Source: Eshraghiella sp045542375
GTDB taxonomy: Bacteria > Bacillota > Clostridia > Lachnospirales > Lachnospiraceae
Direction: 5' to 3'
Assembly (NCBI GenBank): GCA_045542375.1
Contig: JAZQKW010000025.1
Coordinates: forward strand, 1 to 27,735
Length of the DNA stretch: 27,735 bases
The notes under the pieces were generated by a model that was not told the origin of the DNA, did no database searches, and saw only the letters and a list, made by a program, of their open reading frames with translations. Both the position numbers and the translations under genes were made by a program. Positions 9,407 through 17,975 of the stretch are shown here, one piece after another. Position 1 is the first letter of the stretch. Every line of letters begins with the position of its first letter.

Positions 9407-11524
9407 TTACTTCATATATCTGGTCCAAATAACCTTACCTGTAGAGTCGACAACAACTCCACCTGTGTCCCTTGCACTCTCAATCATACTCTCCACATCC
9501 ATAGCCGACTCATATAATTCACCATAAGTATATACATAATATAACTCTTCTCTAACTTCTGAATCATTCTTCAGATAAATAACTGAGTTGGCCGGATAAC
9601 TGTACTTCGCTTCCTGATAGTTAGTGACTGTGGTTCCCATTGTGTCAGCATCAATATAGGTTTCCTTCTGCCTGTCCTCTGTAGAAATCACTTTAATAGT
9701 GCCCTTATTAACCTGCTCTCCTGTATTGCTAAGCAGCTGGTCACTACCTAGTTTCTGCCACTCACCTTTCTCATCCTTAGCTGTTCTGTATAAAATTATT
9801 TTATCATCATAGAACTCTGCTTCTGTAACATATTCTCCCTCGCTACCATAATTTCTCACAGCATCAAGTTCATTATCGACAATATATATATCCTTCATAG
9901 GGAAAAAATCATTTTCTGCCTGAATGTCGCTCTCATCCGCAATTCCATATACTAGATTATTATCAATATATCCTAATACGCTAATTCTCTCATCACTGCC
10001 ACTCTCAATTACCTGCACCTTACCATCCTTAAGGTCCATAACCTTAATCTCCTGACAGTCATATTCCGAATCTCCGGTCTGGTACATCAGTATATTATCA
10101 CCGGAGAGCATACATTTATCCGGTAAAACATTATTATCTACAAGCATACATTCCTTAGTCTCATAATTCATATAGTATATCGACCTGTTATGGTAAAAAT
10201 ATAAGATATTACTGCTATTAATGTATGCCAGTTTTTCCACATTTCGTTCAGTTACCTTGTAGCTCTCATGCATCGGAATAAAAATGAGTTCTTCCGTAGT
10301 ATTATTTTCAACATTGTATGAGTATGCTGCCAGTCCTGTATTTCCTTCATGAATTCCTCTGTTCATATATCCGTACACAAGGAACTTCACATTACCTTTC
10401 CTATCAACCTCAATGACCTTGTATCCATGAAGAGTGTTGTTTTCCCTAATTCCATCAGTTGCTTCTTCTTTAAAAGAAAAAATGCGGGTAAATCGGTTCT
10501 TCGCTGACTGGTATAACCATAAATCATCGTTTCTCTCAAAACATACAATTCCACCACTATAATTACAGGTGTAAAGTATTTCATCTGTGGATGTAATTCC
10601 AAGATATATGTATCCGCTGTTACTTACACCTAACTCCGGATCAAAATACTGGTCCATAAATCTGTCAAACGAATATACATAAGTAAGATTAGCGTCTACC
10701 TGATTAATTCTGTAAAACTCCTTTACTTCATATGAATATCTTCCGTTCTTATCTTCATTGCTCACATTGTATCTCAAAGTCAGAGATGCAATATCACCAT
10801 ATATTTCGTTAACCTCAATATATATTTCCGACTCAAGCTTTGGAAGCAGTTTACCAAAACCAACCTGAGACAATTTACTATGAATATTAACATGTCCTAA
10901 GTTAGTATTGTCTCCGGTGCTGTCAGGCTCTAGCTTAGGAATTACATCATTAAGAGTATCCGGATTCTGCGTTTTCAGAGAAAAATTTCTGACATAGATA
11001 ATCTTTCTCTCTACGTTGGCATTATCCATTAACACAATTCTACTGTAATAGTCAGCTTCTCCATACTCCTTAGAAGATACTGTTATCTTCATCATATACT
11101 CTGTTCCGGCATCAAGAAGATTCTTAAACTTAGTATTTACTCTGATTTCGTCCCCCGACTCAGTATAGTCTGTTACCGGAGTCTTCTCTATAAGCTCCTG
11201 TCCGCTTAAATCTCTTAACTCATAATATACATCTGAAATATTGCATCCGTAGGTCTCAATAAAAAATGTCATATTCCTGTCCGTTCCAATCGGTGTAATA
11301 ACATTCCTTACCTGTGCATAATCAACCTCAGAAGCATATCCATACAGATGATTATATTTTATTCCGCTATCCGATACCATATACACTATCGGCAGTCTTG
11401 CTTCTCCCATTGAATAACTATTTTCTCTCTGGGCGATTTCACTTATCTTAAATACATATGTAAGCACTGCCGTCAAGACAAATGCTGCAATATATATTGG
11501 TATTCTTATATATTTTATTTTCAA
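9407..11524 (-). CDS. Membrane-anchored extracellular protein, unrecognised, possible beta-propeller
   Basis: About 705 residues; I do not recognise the family. One N-terminal membrane helix (IPIYIAAFVLTAVLTYVF) puts the rest outside the cell. The body starts with a beta-rich Ig-like region (about 50-170), then a long stretch of short strand-turn segments such as YIYLGITSTDEILYTC, LYFYHNRSIYYMNYET and YNVENNTTEELIFIP, which reads like a beta-propeller; no catalytic motif is evident. It ends with VDSTGKVIWTRYMK. Start chosen as TTG at 11524, because AGGTGG lies seven bases upstream; a GTG at 11536 is in frame but lacks a ribosome binding site. It lies 11 bp ahead of the class A PBP gene, whose ribosome binding site overlaps this stop codon. 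A role with the PBP in cell-wall assembly is inference from that coupling. Confidence 0.8.
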   Translation of the reverse strand: MKIKYIRIPIYIAAFVLTAVLTYVFKISEIAQRENSYSMGEARLPIVYMVSDSGIKYNHLYGYASEVDYAQVRNVITPIGTDRNMTFFIETYGCNISDVYYELRDLSGQELIEKTPVTDYTESGDEIRVNTKFKNLLDAGTEYMMKITVSSKEYGEADYYSRIVLMDNANVERKIIYVRNFSLKTQNPDTLNDVIPKLEPDSTGDNTNLGHVNIHSKLSQVGFGKLLPKLESEIYIEVNEIYGDIASLTLRYNVSNEDKNGRYSYEVKEFYRINQVDANLTYVYSFDRFMDQYFDPELGVSNSGYIYLGITSTDEILYTCNYSGGIVCFERNDDLWLYQSAKNRFTRIFSFKEEATDGIRENNTLHGYKVIEVDRKGNVKFLVYGYMNRGIHEGNTGLAAYSYNVENNTTEELIFIPMHESYKVTERNVEKLAYINSSNILYFYHNRSIYYMNYETKECMLVDNNVLPDKCMLSGDNILMYQTGDSEYDCQEIKVMDLKDGKVQVIESGSDERISVLGYIDNNLVYGIADESDIQAENDFFPMKDIYIVDNELDAVRNYGSEGEYVTEAEFYDDKIILYRTAKDEKGEWQKLGSDQLLSNTGEQVNKGTIKVISTEDRQKETYIDADTMGTTVTNYQEAKYSYPANSVIYLKNDSEVREELYYVYTYGELYESAMDVESMIESARDTGGVVVDSTGKVIWTRYMK

Positions 11525-11576
11525 ATTCTTTACCACCTGTCAATATTTTACCTTATTTATTTTACAACGGTTTGTC

Positions 11577-12284
11577 TTAGTAATCAAGATTGTTAAGGGG
11601 TGTAGCAAGATATATTACCGTAACATTCTTATTCTCATCATAGCTTGCAGTAATATTAATGTTAATCTTTTTCCCTATACTTTTCACATATCTTGATATT
11701 CTGTCGGTGTATGCATATATTGTAAAAGCAGAATTATCCCTGCTTTCTGTTACTGTATGCGCATCTAATGCCTCTAACATTTCATCCGCAACCCTGCATC
11801 GCTCTTCATAATTCAGTGCCCCTTTAATATGTCCCTCAAAATACAGGTTAACATTCCCCTCTATGCCTTCTGCTTCAAATATATCTCTTACAAGCTGTTC
11901 ATAAGTCTCTGCCGAATTGATATTGTCATTCAAGTCCAGCTTTACTCCAAGATGACTAATTCCATCTGTCTCTATCATCTCTAACACCAACTTCCCATTG
12001 TCAGAAATCTTTTCACATATGAGGGTGTCTTCCGTTTCAGTAATGCTATATGGTGAAGCTATCCCCAATCCCGAAGCTATACTTCTGATAAATTGTTCTC
12101 TGGTCTCTGCATTCATCGTCACATTATATGTTCCATATCCTACGATTTTAGCACACATATATGAATAATCTGTGGTTTGAAATGCTCCCGCTATTGTATT
12201 TTCTTTTTCGTAATTATTTTTTATAAAAAATACTGCTGTAACCACCCATGCCAATACGGCTATGCTAATACTTATTTTTCTCAT
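11577..12284 (-). CDS. ywmB: YwmB-like protein
   Basis: A 235-residue exported or membrane-anchored protein (hydrophobic segment about 5-22, ISIAVLAWVVTAVFFI). The remainder alternates strands and helices like the YwmB/TATA-box-binding-like family, including a YNVTMNAETREQF segment and NVNLYFEGHIKG. In Bacillus subtilis ywmB lies just downstream of the atp operon, before murAA and spoIID; here it follows atpC directly, which supports the call. murA and spoIID do not follow. Biochemical function is unknown for the family. Its GGAGG (12292-12296), seven bases before the ATG, is buried in the right arm of a terminator-like hairpin, so expression may depend on that structure. Confidence 0.7.
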   Translation of the reverse strand: MRKISISIAVLAWVVTAVFFIKNNYEKENTIAGAFQTTDYSYMCAKIVGYGTYNVTMNAETREQFIRSIASGLGIASPYSITETEDTLICEKISDNGKLVLEMIETDGISHLGVKLDLNDNINSAETYEQLVRDIFEAEGIEGNVNLYFEGHIKGALNYEERCRVADEMLEALDAHTVTESRDNSAFTIYAYTDRISRYVKSIGKKININITASYDENKNVTVIYLATPLNNLDY

Positions 12285-12286
12285 AA

Positions 12287-12336
12287 AAATACCTCCAAAA
12301 CTGCTTTTATTAATTATTGCCGTTTTGAAGGTATTT
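12287..12336 (-). terminator. Terminator-like hairpin after atpC that contains the ywmB ribosome binding site
   Basis: On the minus strand a 15-bp stem (12336-12322 pairing with 12301-12287, one G-U wobble) with a 20-nt loop is followed by five U, then directly the ywmB ATG. The right arm contains the ywmB GGAGG, paired to CCTTC of the left arm. The structure can act as terminator, attenuator or translational lock between the ATP synthase genes and ywmB. Confidence 0.7.
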
Positions 12337-12340
12337 AATC

Positions 12341-12742
12341 TTATTCTTTAATTGATATTCTTGCAATTGATTTCTTCAAGGCTATTTCCGCTCTCTGCAA
12401 ATCAAGTTCCGCATCCTTACTGCCAAGTCTGCGCTTTGCCCTTATATTGGCTTCTTCAGCTCTTTTGAGATCAATTTCTTCAGGCCATTCTGCTATTTCC
12501 GCAAAAATAGTGATTTTAGACCCGGTTATCTTAGCGAAGCCGGAATGAAGTGCCGCTTTTTTCGTAGCCTCTGTACCGTGAATCACAAGAACTCCCGGGG
12601 ATACAATTACCGCAACCGGTACATGCTCCGGATATATACCCATATATCCTTCCGTTGTGTTAAATTCCACCATCGTAACAGTGCCTTTATAAAAAGTGCG
12701 GTCAGGCGATATAACTTCCAATTCCATAGTCTTATCTGCCAT
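12341..12742 (-). CDS. atpC: F-type ATP synthase epsilon subunit
   Basis: Epsilon subunit of the F1 central stalk, 133 residues, the normal length. The N-terminal beta-sandwich is recognisable (LEVISPDRTFYKGTVTMVEF, GYMGIYPEHVPVAVIVSPG), followed by the two-helix C-terminal domain (AEEANIRAKRRL to ALKKSIARISIKE) that can inhibit ATP hydrolysis. A strong AGGAGG lies eight bases before the ATG. It is the last gene of the atp operon, 11 bp after atpD, and ends against the hairpin shared with ywmB. Confidence 0.97.
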   Translation of the reverse strand: MADKTMELEVISPDRTFYKGTVTMVEFNTTEGYMGIYPEHVPVAVIVSPGVLVIHGTEATKKAALHSGFAKITGSKITIFAEIAEWPEEIDLKRAEEANIRAKRRLGSKDAELDLQRAEIALKKSIARISIKE

Positions 12743-12753
12743 AGGTCATCCTC

Positions 12754-14145
12754 CTATTTCACTTTTGCAAGCACGTCTTCAATGCTTCCGCAGTTAAGGA
12801 AATAACTTTCAGGTATATCATCATATTTTCCTTCAAGAATTTCACTAAATCCCTGGATTGTATCACTAAGTGGTACATATCTTCCATCCAGCCCTGTGAA
12901 CTGTGTAGCTACGAAGAATGGCTGTGAAAGGAATCTCTGCACCTTTCTTGCTCTTGCTACTACAAGCTTATCATCTTCTGAAAGCTCGTCCATACCAAGA
13001 ATTGCAATGATATCCTGTAATTCTTTATACTTCTGCAGGATTTCCTGCACGCCTCTTGCAACTCTGTAATGTTCTTCACCAACTACTCTTGGATCAAGTA
13101 TTCTTGATGATGAGCCAAGCGGATCAACCGCCGGATAAATACCAAGCTCAACAATAGAGCGATCAAGTACTGTTGTTGCATCCAGGTGTGCAAAGGTTGT
13201 AGCCGGTGCCGGGTCAGTAAGGTCATCGGCAGGAACATATACAGCCTGAACAGATGTAATTGAACCATTCTTAGTTGATGTAATTCTTTCCTGTAATGCA
13301 CCCATTTCAGTCTGAAGAGTAGGCTGATATCCTACTGCTGATGGCATACGTCCAAGAAGGGCTGATACCTCCGAACCTGCCTGTGTAAATCTGAAAATAT
13401 TATCTATGAACAACAGAACATCCTTACCACCCTGGTCACGGAAATATTCTGCCATTGTAAGGCCTGTAAGACCTACTCTCATTCTTGCTCCCGGTGGCTC
13501 GTTCATCTGTCCGAATACCATGGCAGTCTTATTAATAACCCCTGACTCCTGCATTTCGTGGTAGAGGTCATTTCCTTCTCTCGTTCTCTCACCTACACCT
13601 GTAAATACAGAATATCCACCATGCTCTGTAGCAATGTTACGGATAAGTTCCTGTATAAGAACCGTCTTACCTACTCCCGCACCACCAAAGAGACCTATCT
13701 TTCCACCTCTCTGATATGGGCACAAAAGGTCTACTACCTTAATACCTGTTTCGAGAATTTCTGTTGATGTAGACTGTTCCTCAAAACTTGGTGCTTTTCT
13801 GTGAATAGGGAAGTATTCTTTAACTTCCGGTGCCGGTTTGTTGTCTATAGGATCACCCAATACATTGAAAATACGTCCAAGTGTTTCTTCGCCTACAGGT
13901 ACACTGATTGGAGCATATGTTGCGATTGCATCCATACCTCTTACAAGTCCATCTGTTGGCCCCATTGCTATACATCTTACAGTATCGTCACCGAGATGCT
14001 GTGCAACTTCTACTACAAGCTTCTCTCCGTCTTTTCGATATACTTCAATGGCTGTATTGATTTCCGGAAGCTGGCAGTCGGTATACTTAATATCCAAAAC
14101 CGCTCCGATAATCTGGGTGATTTTTCCAATATTCTTTTCGGCCAT
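12754..14145 (-). CDS. atpD: F-type ATP synthase beta subunit
   Basis: Catalytic beta subunit of F1, 463 residues. Walker A is GGAGVGKTVL, followed by the catalytic-glutamate region GERTREGNDLYHEM, Walker B LLFIDNIFRFTQAGSEVSALL, the GRMPSAVGYQPTL segment and the DELSEDD loop near the C terminus (DELSEED in most species). A clear AAGGAG precedes the ATG. It lies between atpG (36-bp gap) and atpC (11-bp gap), in standard operon order. Confidence 0.98.
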   Translation of the reverse strand: MAEKNIGKITQIIGAVLDIKYTDCQLPEINTAIEVYRKDGEKLVVEVAQHLGDDTVRCIAMGPTDGLVRGMDAIATYAPISVPVGEETLGRIFNVLGDPIDNKPAPEVKEYFPIHRKAPSFEEQSTSTEILETGIKVVDLLCPYQRGGKIGLFGGAGVGKTVLIQELIRNIATEHGGYSVFTGVGERTREGNDLYHEMQESGVINKTAMVFGQMNEPPGARMRVGLTGLTMAEYFRDQGGKDVLLFIDNIFRFTQAGSEVSALLGRMPSAVGYQPTLQTEMGALQERITSTKNGSITSVQAVYVPADDLTDPAPATTFAHLDATTVLDRSIVELGIYPAVDPLGSSSRILDPRVVGEEHYRVARGVQEILQKYKELQDIIAILGMDELSEDDKLVVARARKVQRFLSQPFFVATQFTGLDGRYVPLSDTIQGFSEILEGKYDDIPESYFLNCGSIEDVLAKVK

Positions 14146-14181
14146 TTTTTCACTCCTTTATATTTCATATTCCGGATACGA

Positions 14182-15042
14182 TTACGAAATCGCATTGGCT
14201 CCGGCTATGATTTCTGTTAATTCCTGTGTAATAGAGCTCTGTCTTGCTCTGTTGTATTTCAAAGACAGATCATTAATCATTTCATCTGCATTATTGGTTG
14301 CATTATCCATAGCGGTCATTCTCGCTCCGTTTTCACTTGCTACAGATTCCATAAGTGCACCATATATCAGACTGTTGATGTATTTTGGAATGATAATTGA
14401 AAGTGCTTCCTCTTCTTCTGGTTCATAAGTCATAAGTGCTTCTGAATCATCATCTGCGCTCTCACTTACATCCTCCTGTGAAAGAGGTAGAAGCTTAACC
14501 ATCTGTGGCGTATGAACAACTGTATTCTTAAACTGGGTATATACAAGATGTATTTCTCCTATTTTCCCACTTTCAAAGTCTGCAAGTACTCTTCTCCCTA
14601 TTTCCATAGCATCAGCATAGATAGGTTCATTAATTATCTCAGAATAATCTGCTGCCACTTCATATTTTCTTCTGGTAAAATAATCTCTACCCTTAATTCC
14701 TATGGCATAAATAACACACTCTTCACGTGGAATTCCGCTGTCTGCAACAAGTCTCGTTATTGACGAGTTATAACCTCCTGCAAGTCCTCTGTTGGCTGTA
14801 ATAACTATTATTCCCTTCTTAGAGGATTCTCCCTGTTTAAGGTAGCGATGTTCCACATTCTTGGTTCTTGCAAGCATAGTCAACACATTCTCATACATTG
14901 CATCAAAATATGGCTTTGCTGCTTCTGCTTTATCCTTTGCCTTCTGAAGTTTGACAGTTGCTACCAATTTCATTGCTTTAGTTATCTGTTCTGTACTTTG
15001 AATACTGTCTTTACGACGCTTTATGTCTTTCATTGAAGCCAT
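14182..15042 (-). CDS. atpG: F-type ATP synthase gamma subunit
   Basis: Rotating central-stalk subunit, 286 residues. The N-terminal helix (MKDIKRRKDSIQSTEQITKA, then MKLVATVKLQKAKD) and C-terminal helix (NDLSLKYNRARQSSITQEL, then TEIIAGANAIS) are characteristic; the IVITANRGLAGGYNSS segment of the Rossmann-like domain is present. An acidic insertion around residues 195-215 (DVSESADDDSEALMTYEPEE) lies in a part of the family that varies. Ribosome binding site AAGGTG. Encoded between atpA (15-bp gap) and atpD. Confidence 0.97.
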   Translation of the reverse strand: MASMKDIKRRKDSIQSTEQITKAMKLVATVKLQKAKDKAEAAKPYFDAMYENVLTMLARTKNVEHRYLKQGESSKKGIIVITANRGLAGGYNSSITRLVADSGIPREECVIYAIGIKGRDYFTRRKYEVAADYSEIINEPIYADAMEIGRRVLADFESGKIGEIHLVYTQFKNTVVHTPQMVKLLPLSQEDVSESADDDSEALMTYEPEEEEALSIIIPKYINSLIYGALMESVASENGARMTAMDNATNNADEMINDLSLKYNRARQSSITQELTEIIAGANAIS

Positions 15043-15057
15043 AATTATTCACCTTAC

Positions 15058-16563
15058 CTATTTGAACTGTGCTTTGAATTCAGTTATTGCCTTGATTAAA
15101 AGTTCTTCCTTCTCTTCTGACAATACCTTATCTGCTTTAATACTTTCAGGTATTGTTGAATACTTAGTATCAATGAAAGTAAATAACTCTTTCTCAAAAT
15201 CTGCAATTCTGTCAATCTCTATATCAAGAAGATATTTCTTGGTTGCTGCATAAATGATAATAACCTGATACTCAACAGGCATTGGCTTATACTGTGGCTG
15301 TTTAAGAACCTCTTTAAGTCTTTCACCCTGTGCCAGCTTTTCCTTAGTATCAGCATCAAGTTCTGAACCAAACTGTGCAAATGCTGCAAGTTCTCTGTAC
15401 TGAGCCAAATCAACTCGGATAGGTGCAGCAATCTTCTTAATCGCCTTAATCTGCGCTGCTCCACCTACTCGCGATACAGAAAGTCCGGCATTAACAGCAG
15501 GTCTGAAGCCTGAGTTAAACATTTCTGTCTCAAGATAAATCTGTCCATCAGTAATTGAAATAACGTTAGTCGGAATATATGCCGATACGTCTCCTGCCTG
15601 AGTCTCAATAATAGGAAGTGCCGTTAAAGAACCTCCTCCAAGTTCATCTGAAAGTCTTGCCGCTCTCTCAAGAAGTCTTGAATGAAGATAGAATACATCT
15701 CCAGGGTAAGCTTCTCTTCCCGGTGGTCTCTTAAGAAGAAGTGAAAGTGTACGGTATGCTGCAGCATGCTTACTCAAGTCATCATATACTACAAGTACAT
15801 CTTCTCCTCTTTCCATCCATTCTTCTCCAATTGCGCATCCTGAGTATGGGGCAATATACTGGAGTGGGGCAAGCTCACTTGCTGTTGAAGCAACAACAGT
15901 TGTATAGTCCATTGCTCCATATTCAGTAAGTGTCTTAACAATAGTTGCTACTGTAGATGCTTTCTGTCCTATAGCAACATATATACAATGCACACCCTGT
16001 CCCTTCTGGTTGATAATTGTGTCTATTGCAATTGCTGTTTTACCTGTCTGACGGTCTCCGATAATAAGCTCTCTCTGGCCTCTTCCAATCGGTACCATTG
16101 TATCAATCGCCTTAATACCTGTCTGTAAAGGTGTGTCTACTGATTTTCGTGCAATAACACCTGATGCAACTCTTTCAATCTGACGGTACTTGTCCGTTGT
16201 TATAGGACCTTTACCATCAATAGGCTGACCAAGTGCATTAACAACTCTGCCTGTTAAAGCATCGCCTACTGGTACTTCTACTACTCGTCCTGTAGTCTTA
16301 ACGGTATCGCCTTCATTAACACTTCTTGTATTTCCTAAAAGTACTGCACCAACATTATCTTCCTCAAGGTTGAGCACCATTCCGTATGTCTCACCCGGAA
16401 ATTCGAGAAGTTCTCCCTGCATGGCATTCTGAAGACCATGAATACGGGCTATACCATCTGCTACCTGTATGACCGTTCCGACATCAGAAACATCTAATTC
16501 CGTCTTATATTTCATAATCTGCTCTTTTATTACAGAGCTGATTTCCTCCGGTCTTAAATTCAT
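15058..16563 (-). CDS. atpA: F-type ATP synthase alpha subunit
   Basis: Non-catalytic nucleotide-binding alpha subunit of F1, 501 residues. It has Walker A GDRQTGKTAI (about 169-178), the VYDDLSKHAAAYR Walker B region, PPGREAYPGDVFYLHSRLLE and the conserved NSGFRPAVNAGLSVSRVGGA segment with the arginine finger. The N-terminal delta-binding helix (RPEEISSVIKEQI) is present. Encoded between atpH (34-bp gap) and atpG. Confidence 0.98.
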   Translation of the reverse strand: MNLRPEEISSVIKEQIMKYKTELDVSDVGTVIQVADGIARIHGLQNAMQGELLEFPGETYGMVLNLEEDNVGAVLLGNTRSVNEGDTVKTTGRVVEVPVGDALTGRVVNALGQPIDGKGPITTDKYRQIERVASGVIARKSVDTPLQTGIKAIDTMVPIGRGQRELIIGDRQTGKTAIAIDTIINQKGQGVHCIYVAIGQKASTVATIVKTLTEYGAMDYTTVVASTASELAPLQYIAPYSGCAIGEEWMERGEDVLVVYDDLSKHAAAYRTLSLLLKRPPGREAYPGDVFYLHSRLLERAARLSDELGGGSLTALPIIETQAGDVSAYIPTNVISITDGQIYLETEMFNSGFRPAVNAGLSVSRVGGAAQIKAIKKIAAPIRVDLAQYRELAAFAQFGSELDADTKEKLAQGERLKEVLKQPQYKPMPVEYQVIIIYAATKKYLLDIEIDRIADFEKELFTFIDTKYSTIPESIKADKVLSEEKEELLIKAITEFKAQFK

Positions 16564-16597
16564 AGGTTATATGCACCTTCTTTCCAATGATATTATG

Positions 16598-17143
16598 CTA
16601 TACATCAAGCTTCTGAAGCTCTCTTGTAAGCATCTGTAGTTTGTTCTTAATACTGCTGTCCACAATTCTGTCTCCAATTCTTATCACCATTCCACCAATA
16701 AGCGATGGGTCAACAGTATATATAATATCAACTTTTTCATAATCAGTTGTCTCAATAAGCTTGTTATGAACCTTTTCTTTCATAGCATCGCTTAATTCCA
16801 TCGGGGTAGATACATAAGCGGTTCCGATACGCTTATGTTCCTTAACCTTTTCGATAAAATATTGAAAAATATCCAATATCTCATTAAGTCTGTCCTTGGT
16901 AATCACTGTTACAAGAAATCCAAGAACCTCCTTGGAAACAAATTTTTCAAAAATATTCTCAACTACTTTAATCTTCTCATCCTTGTTAATTCTTGGATGA
17001 TTAAGCAGAACCGTAAGTTCATCATTATCGGCAAATACCGCATTAACATTCAGAACCTCGTCATATATTTCATCAATTTTCTTCTGTTCCAAAGCTACAC
17101 TAAACAGTGAATCACCATATGTTGCGGCTATTCGTTTTGCCAT
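16598..17143 (-). CDS. atpH: F-type ATP synthase delta subunit
   Basis: Peripheral-stalk delta subunit (OSCP homologue), 181 residues. The N-terminal helical domain begins AAATYGDSLFSVALEQ-like (here RIAATYGDSLFSVALEQKKI), and the C-terminal part ends with VDPSLIGGMVIRIGDRIVDS, the most conserved stretch of the family. Its start overlaps the end of atpF by 16 bp, so the two stalk subunits are translationally coupled. Confidence 0.97.
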   Translation of the reverse strand: MAKRIAATYGDSLFSVALEQKKIDEIYDEVLNVNAVFADNDELTVLLNHPRINKDEKIKVVENIFEKFVSKEVLGFLVTVITKDRLNEILDIFQYFIEKVKEHKRIGTAYVSTPMELSDAMKEKVHNKLIETTDYEKVDIIYTVDPSLIGGMVIRIGDRIVDSSIKNKLQMLTRELQKLDV

Positions 17144-17646
17144 GTCTTATCACCCATTTCATTCAATGTGTCTTCTACCAGTGATTCCTGAATGTTGGTA
17201 TCAATGGACGTTTTAACAACCTTTCCTGCCATCATTGCAGCAACGGAAATAATTTCTTTCTTTATATCATCTGTAGCTTTCTTCTTCTCAAGTTCAATCT
17301 CGCCATTAGCTCTTTCAAGAATTCTGCCTGCTTCCGCCTTAGCCTCAGAGATAATATTTTCCTCCTTGGCAAGAGCCTGCTTTCTCGCATCTGCAAGAAT
17401 CTTGTCAGCATCCTTATCAGCATTCTTAAGCTGTTCGTCATACTGCGCCTTAAGAGCTTCTGCTTCTTCTCTGTTCTTTCTTGCTTCGTCTATATCAGAC
17501 TGAACCTTGTTCCTTCTGTCTTCGAGAAGCTTTCTGACAGGATTAAAAAGAAGATATGAACCCAACAAAAACAATATAAATATGTTCACAGCCAAAATAA
17601 TGGCATCCTGGACAAGCTGTGGGTCCAGATTAAATATTCTTTGCAA
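17128..17646 (-). CDS. atpF: F-type ATP synthase b subunit
   Basis: Peripheral-stalk b subunit, 172 residues. One membrane helix near the N terminus (about 12-35, DAIILAVNIFILFLLGSYLL) with the conserved NPVRKLLEDRR at its cytoplasmic end, then a long charged, Ala-rich coiled coil. The start codon is TTG (17646), fixed by GGGAGG seven bases upstream; no nearby ATG is as well placed. It overlaps atpH by 16 bp. Confidence 0.96.
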   Translation of the reverse strand: MQRIFNLDPQLVQDAIILAVNIFILFLLGSYLLFNPVRKLLEDRRNKVQSDIDEARKNREEAEALKAQYDEQLKNADKDADKILADARKQALAKEENIISEAKAEAGRILERANGEIELEKKKATDDIKKEIISVAAMMAGKVVKTSIDTNIQESLVEDTLNEMGDKTWQNE

Positions 17647-17685
17647 GGTTTCGCCTCCCTTTCAGTTACTCTGTAAATCCGGTAA

Positions 17686-17946
17686 TTAGAGTTTGCCGAT
17701 AAATGGGTTAGCGAACATAAGAATGATTGCTACCGCAAATCCGTAAAGACCTGTTGTCTCTGCTACCGCCTGTCCTAAAAGCATTGTAGATGTAATTTCT
17801 GACTTAGCTCCAGGGTTACGACCTACTGCTGCTGCTGCATGACCTGCTGCAATACCCTGACCAATACCAGGACCAAGACCTGCGATCATTGCAAGACCTG
17901 CACCAATTGCTGAACATGCTAATACTAAAGCTTCACTTGTAATCAT
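17686..17946 (-). CDS. atpE: F-type ATP synthase c subunit, predicted sodium-binding
   Basis: Ring-forming c subunit, 86 residues, two membrane helices joined by the polar RNPGAK loop (R43, N44, P45). The ion-binding carboxylate is E63. Around it are Q30, V61, T64, T65 and Y68, which match by position the Q32, V63, E65, S66, T67, Y70 set of the Ilyobacter tartaricus sodium-binding c ring, with Thr for Ser. Proton-type c subunits usually lack the polar residue after the carboxylate and the Tyr. AGGAGG lies eight bases upstream of ATG. Sodium coupling is inferred from these residues, not proven. Confidence 0.97.
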   Translation of the reverse strand: MITSEALVLACSAIGAGLAMIAGLGPGIGQGIAAGHAAAAVGRNPGAKSEITSTMLLGQAVAETTGLYGFAVAIILMFANPFIGKL

Positions 17947-17975
17947 AATAAATTTCCTCCTATAAATAAAAATAA

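Noticed and set aside
13838..14428. Plus-strand open frame of 196 codons across the atpD/atpG junction
   Set aside because: Antisense to two clear ATP synthase genes with correct motifs; a shadow frame.
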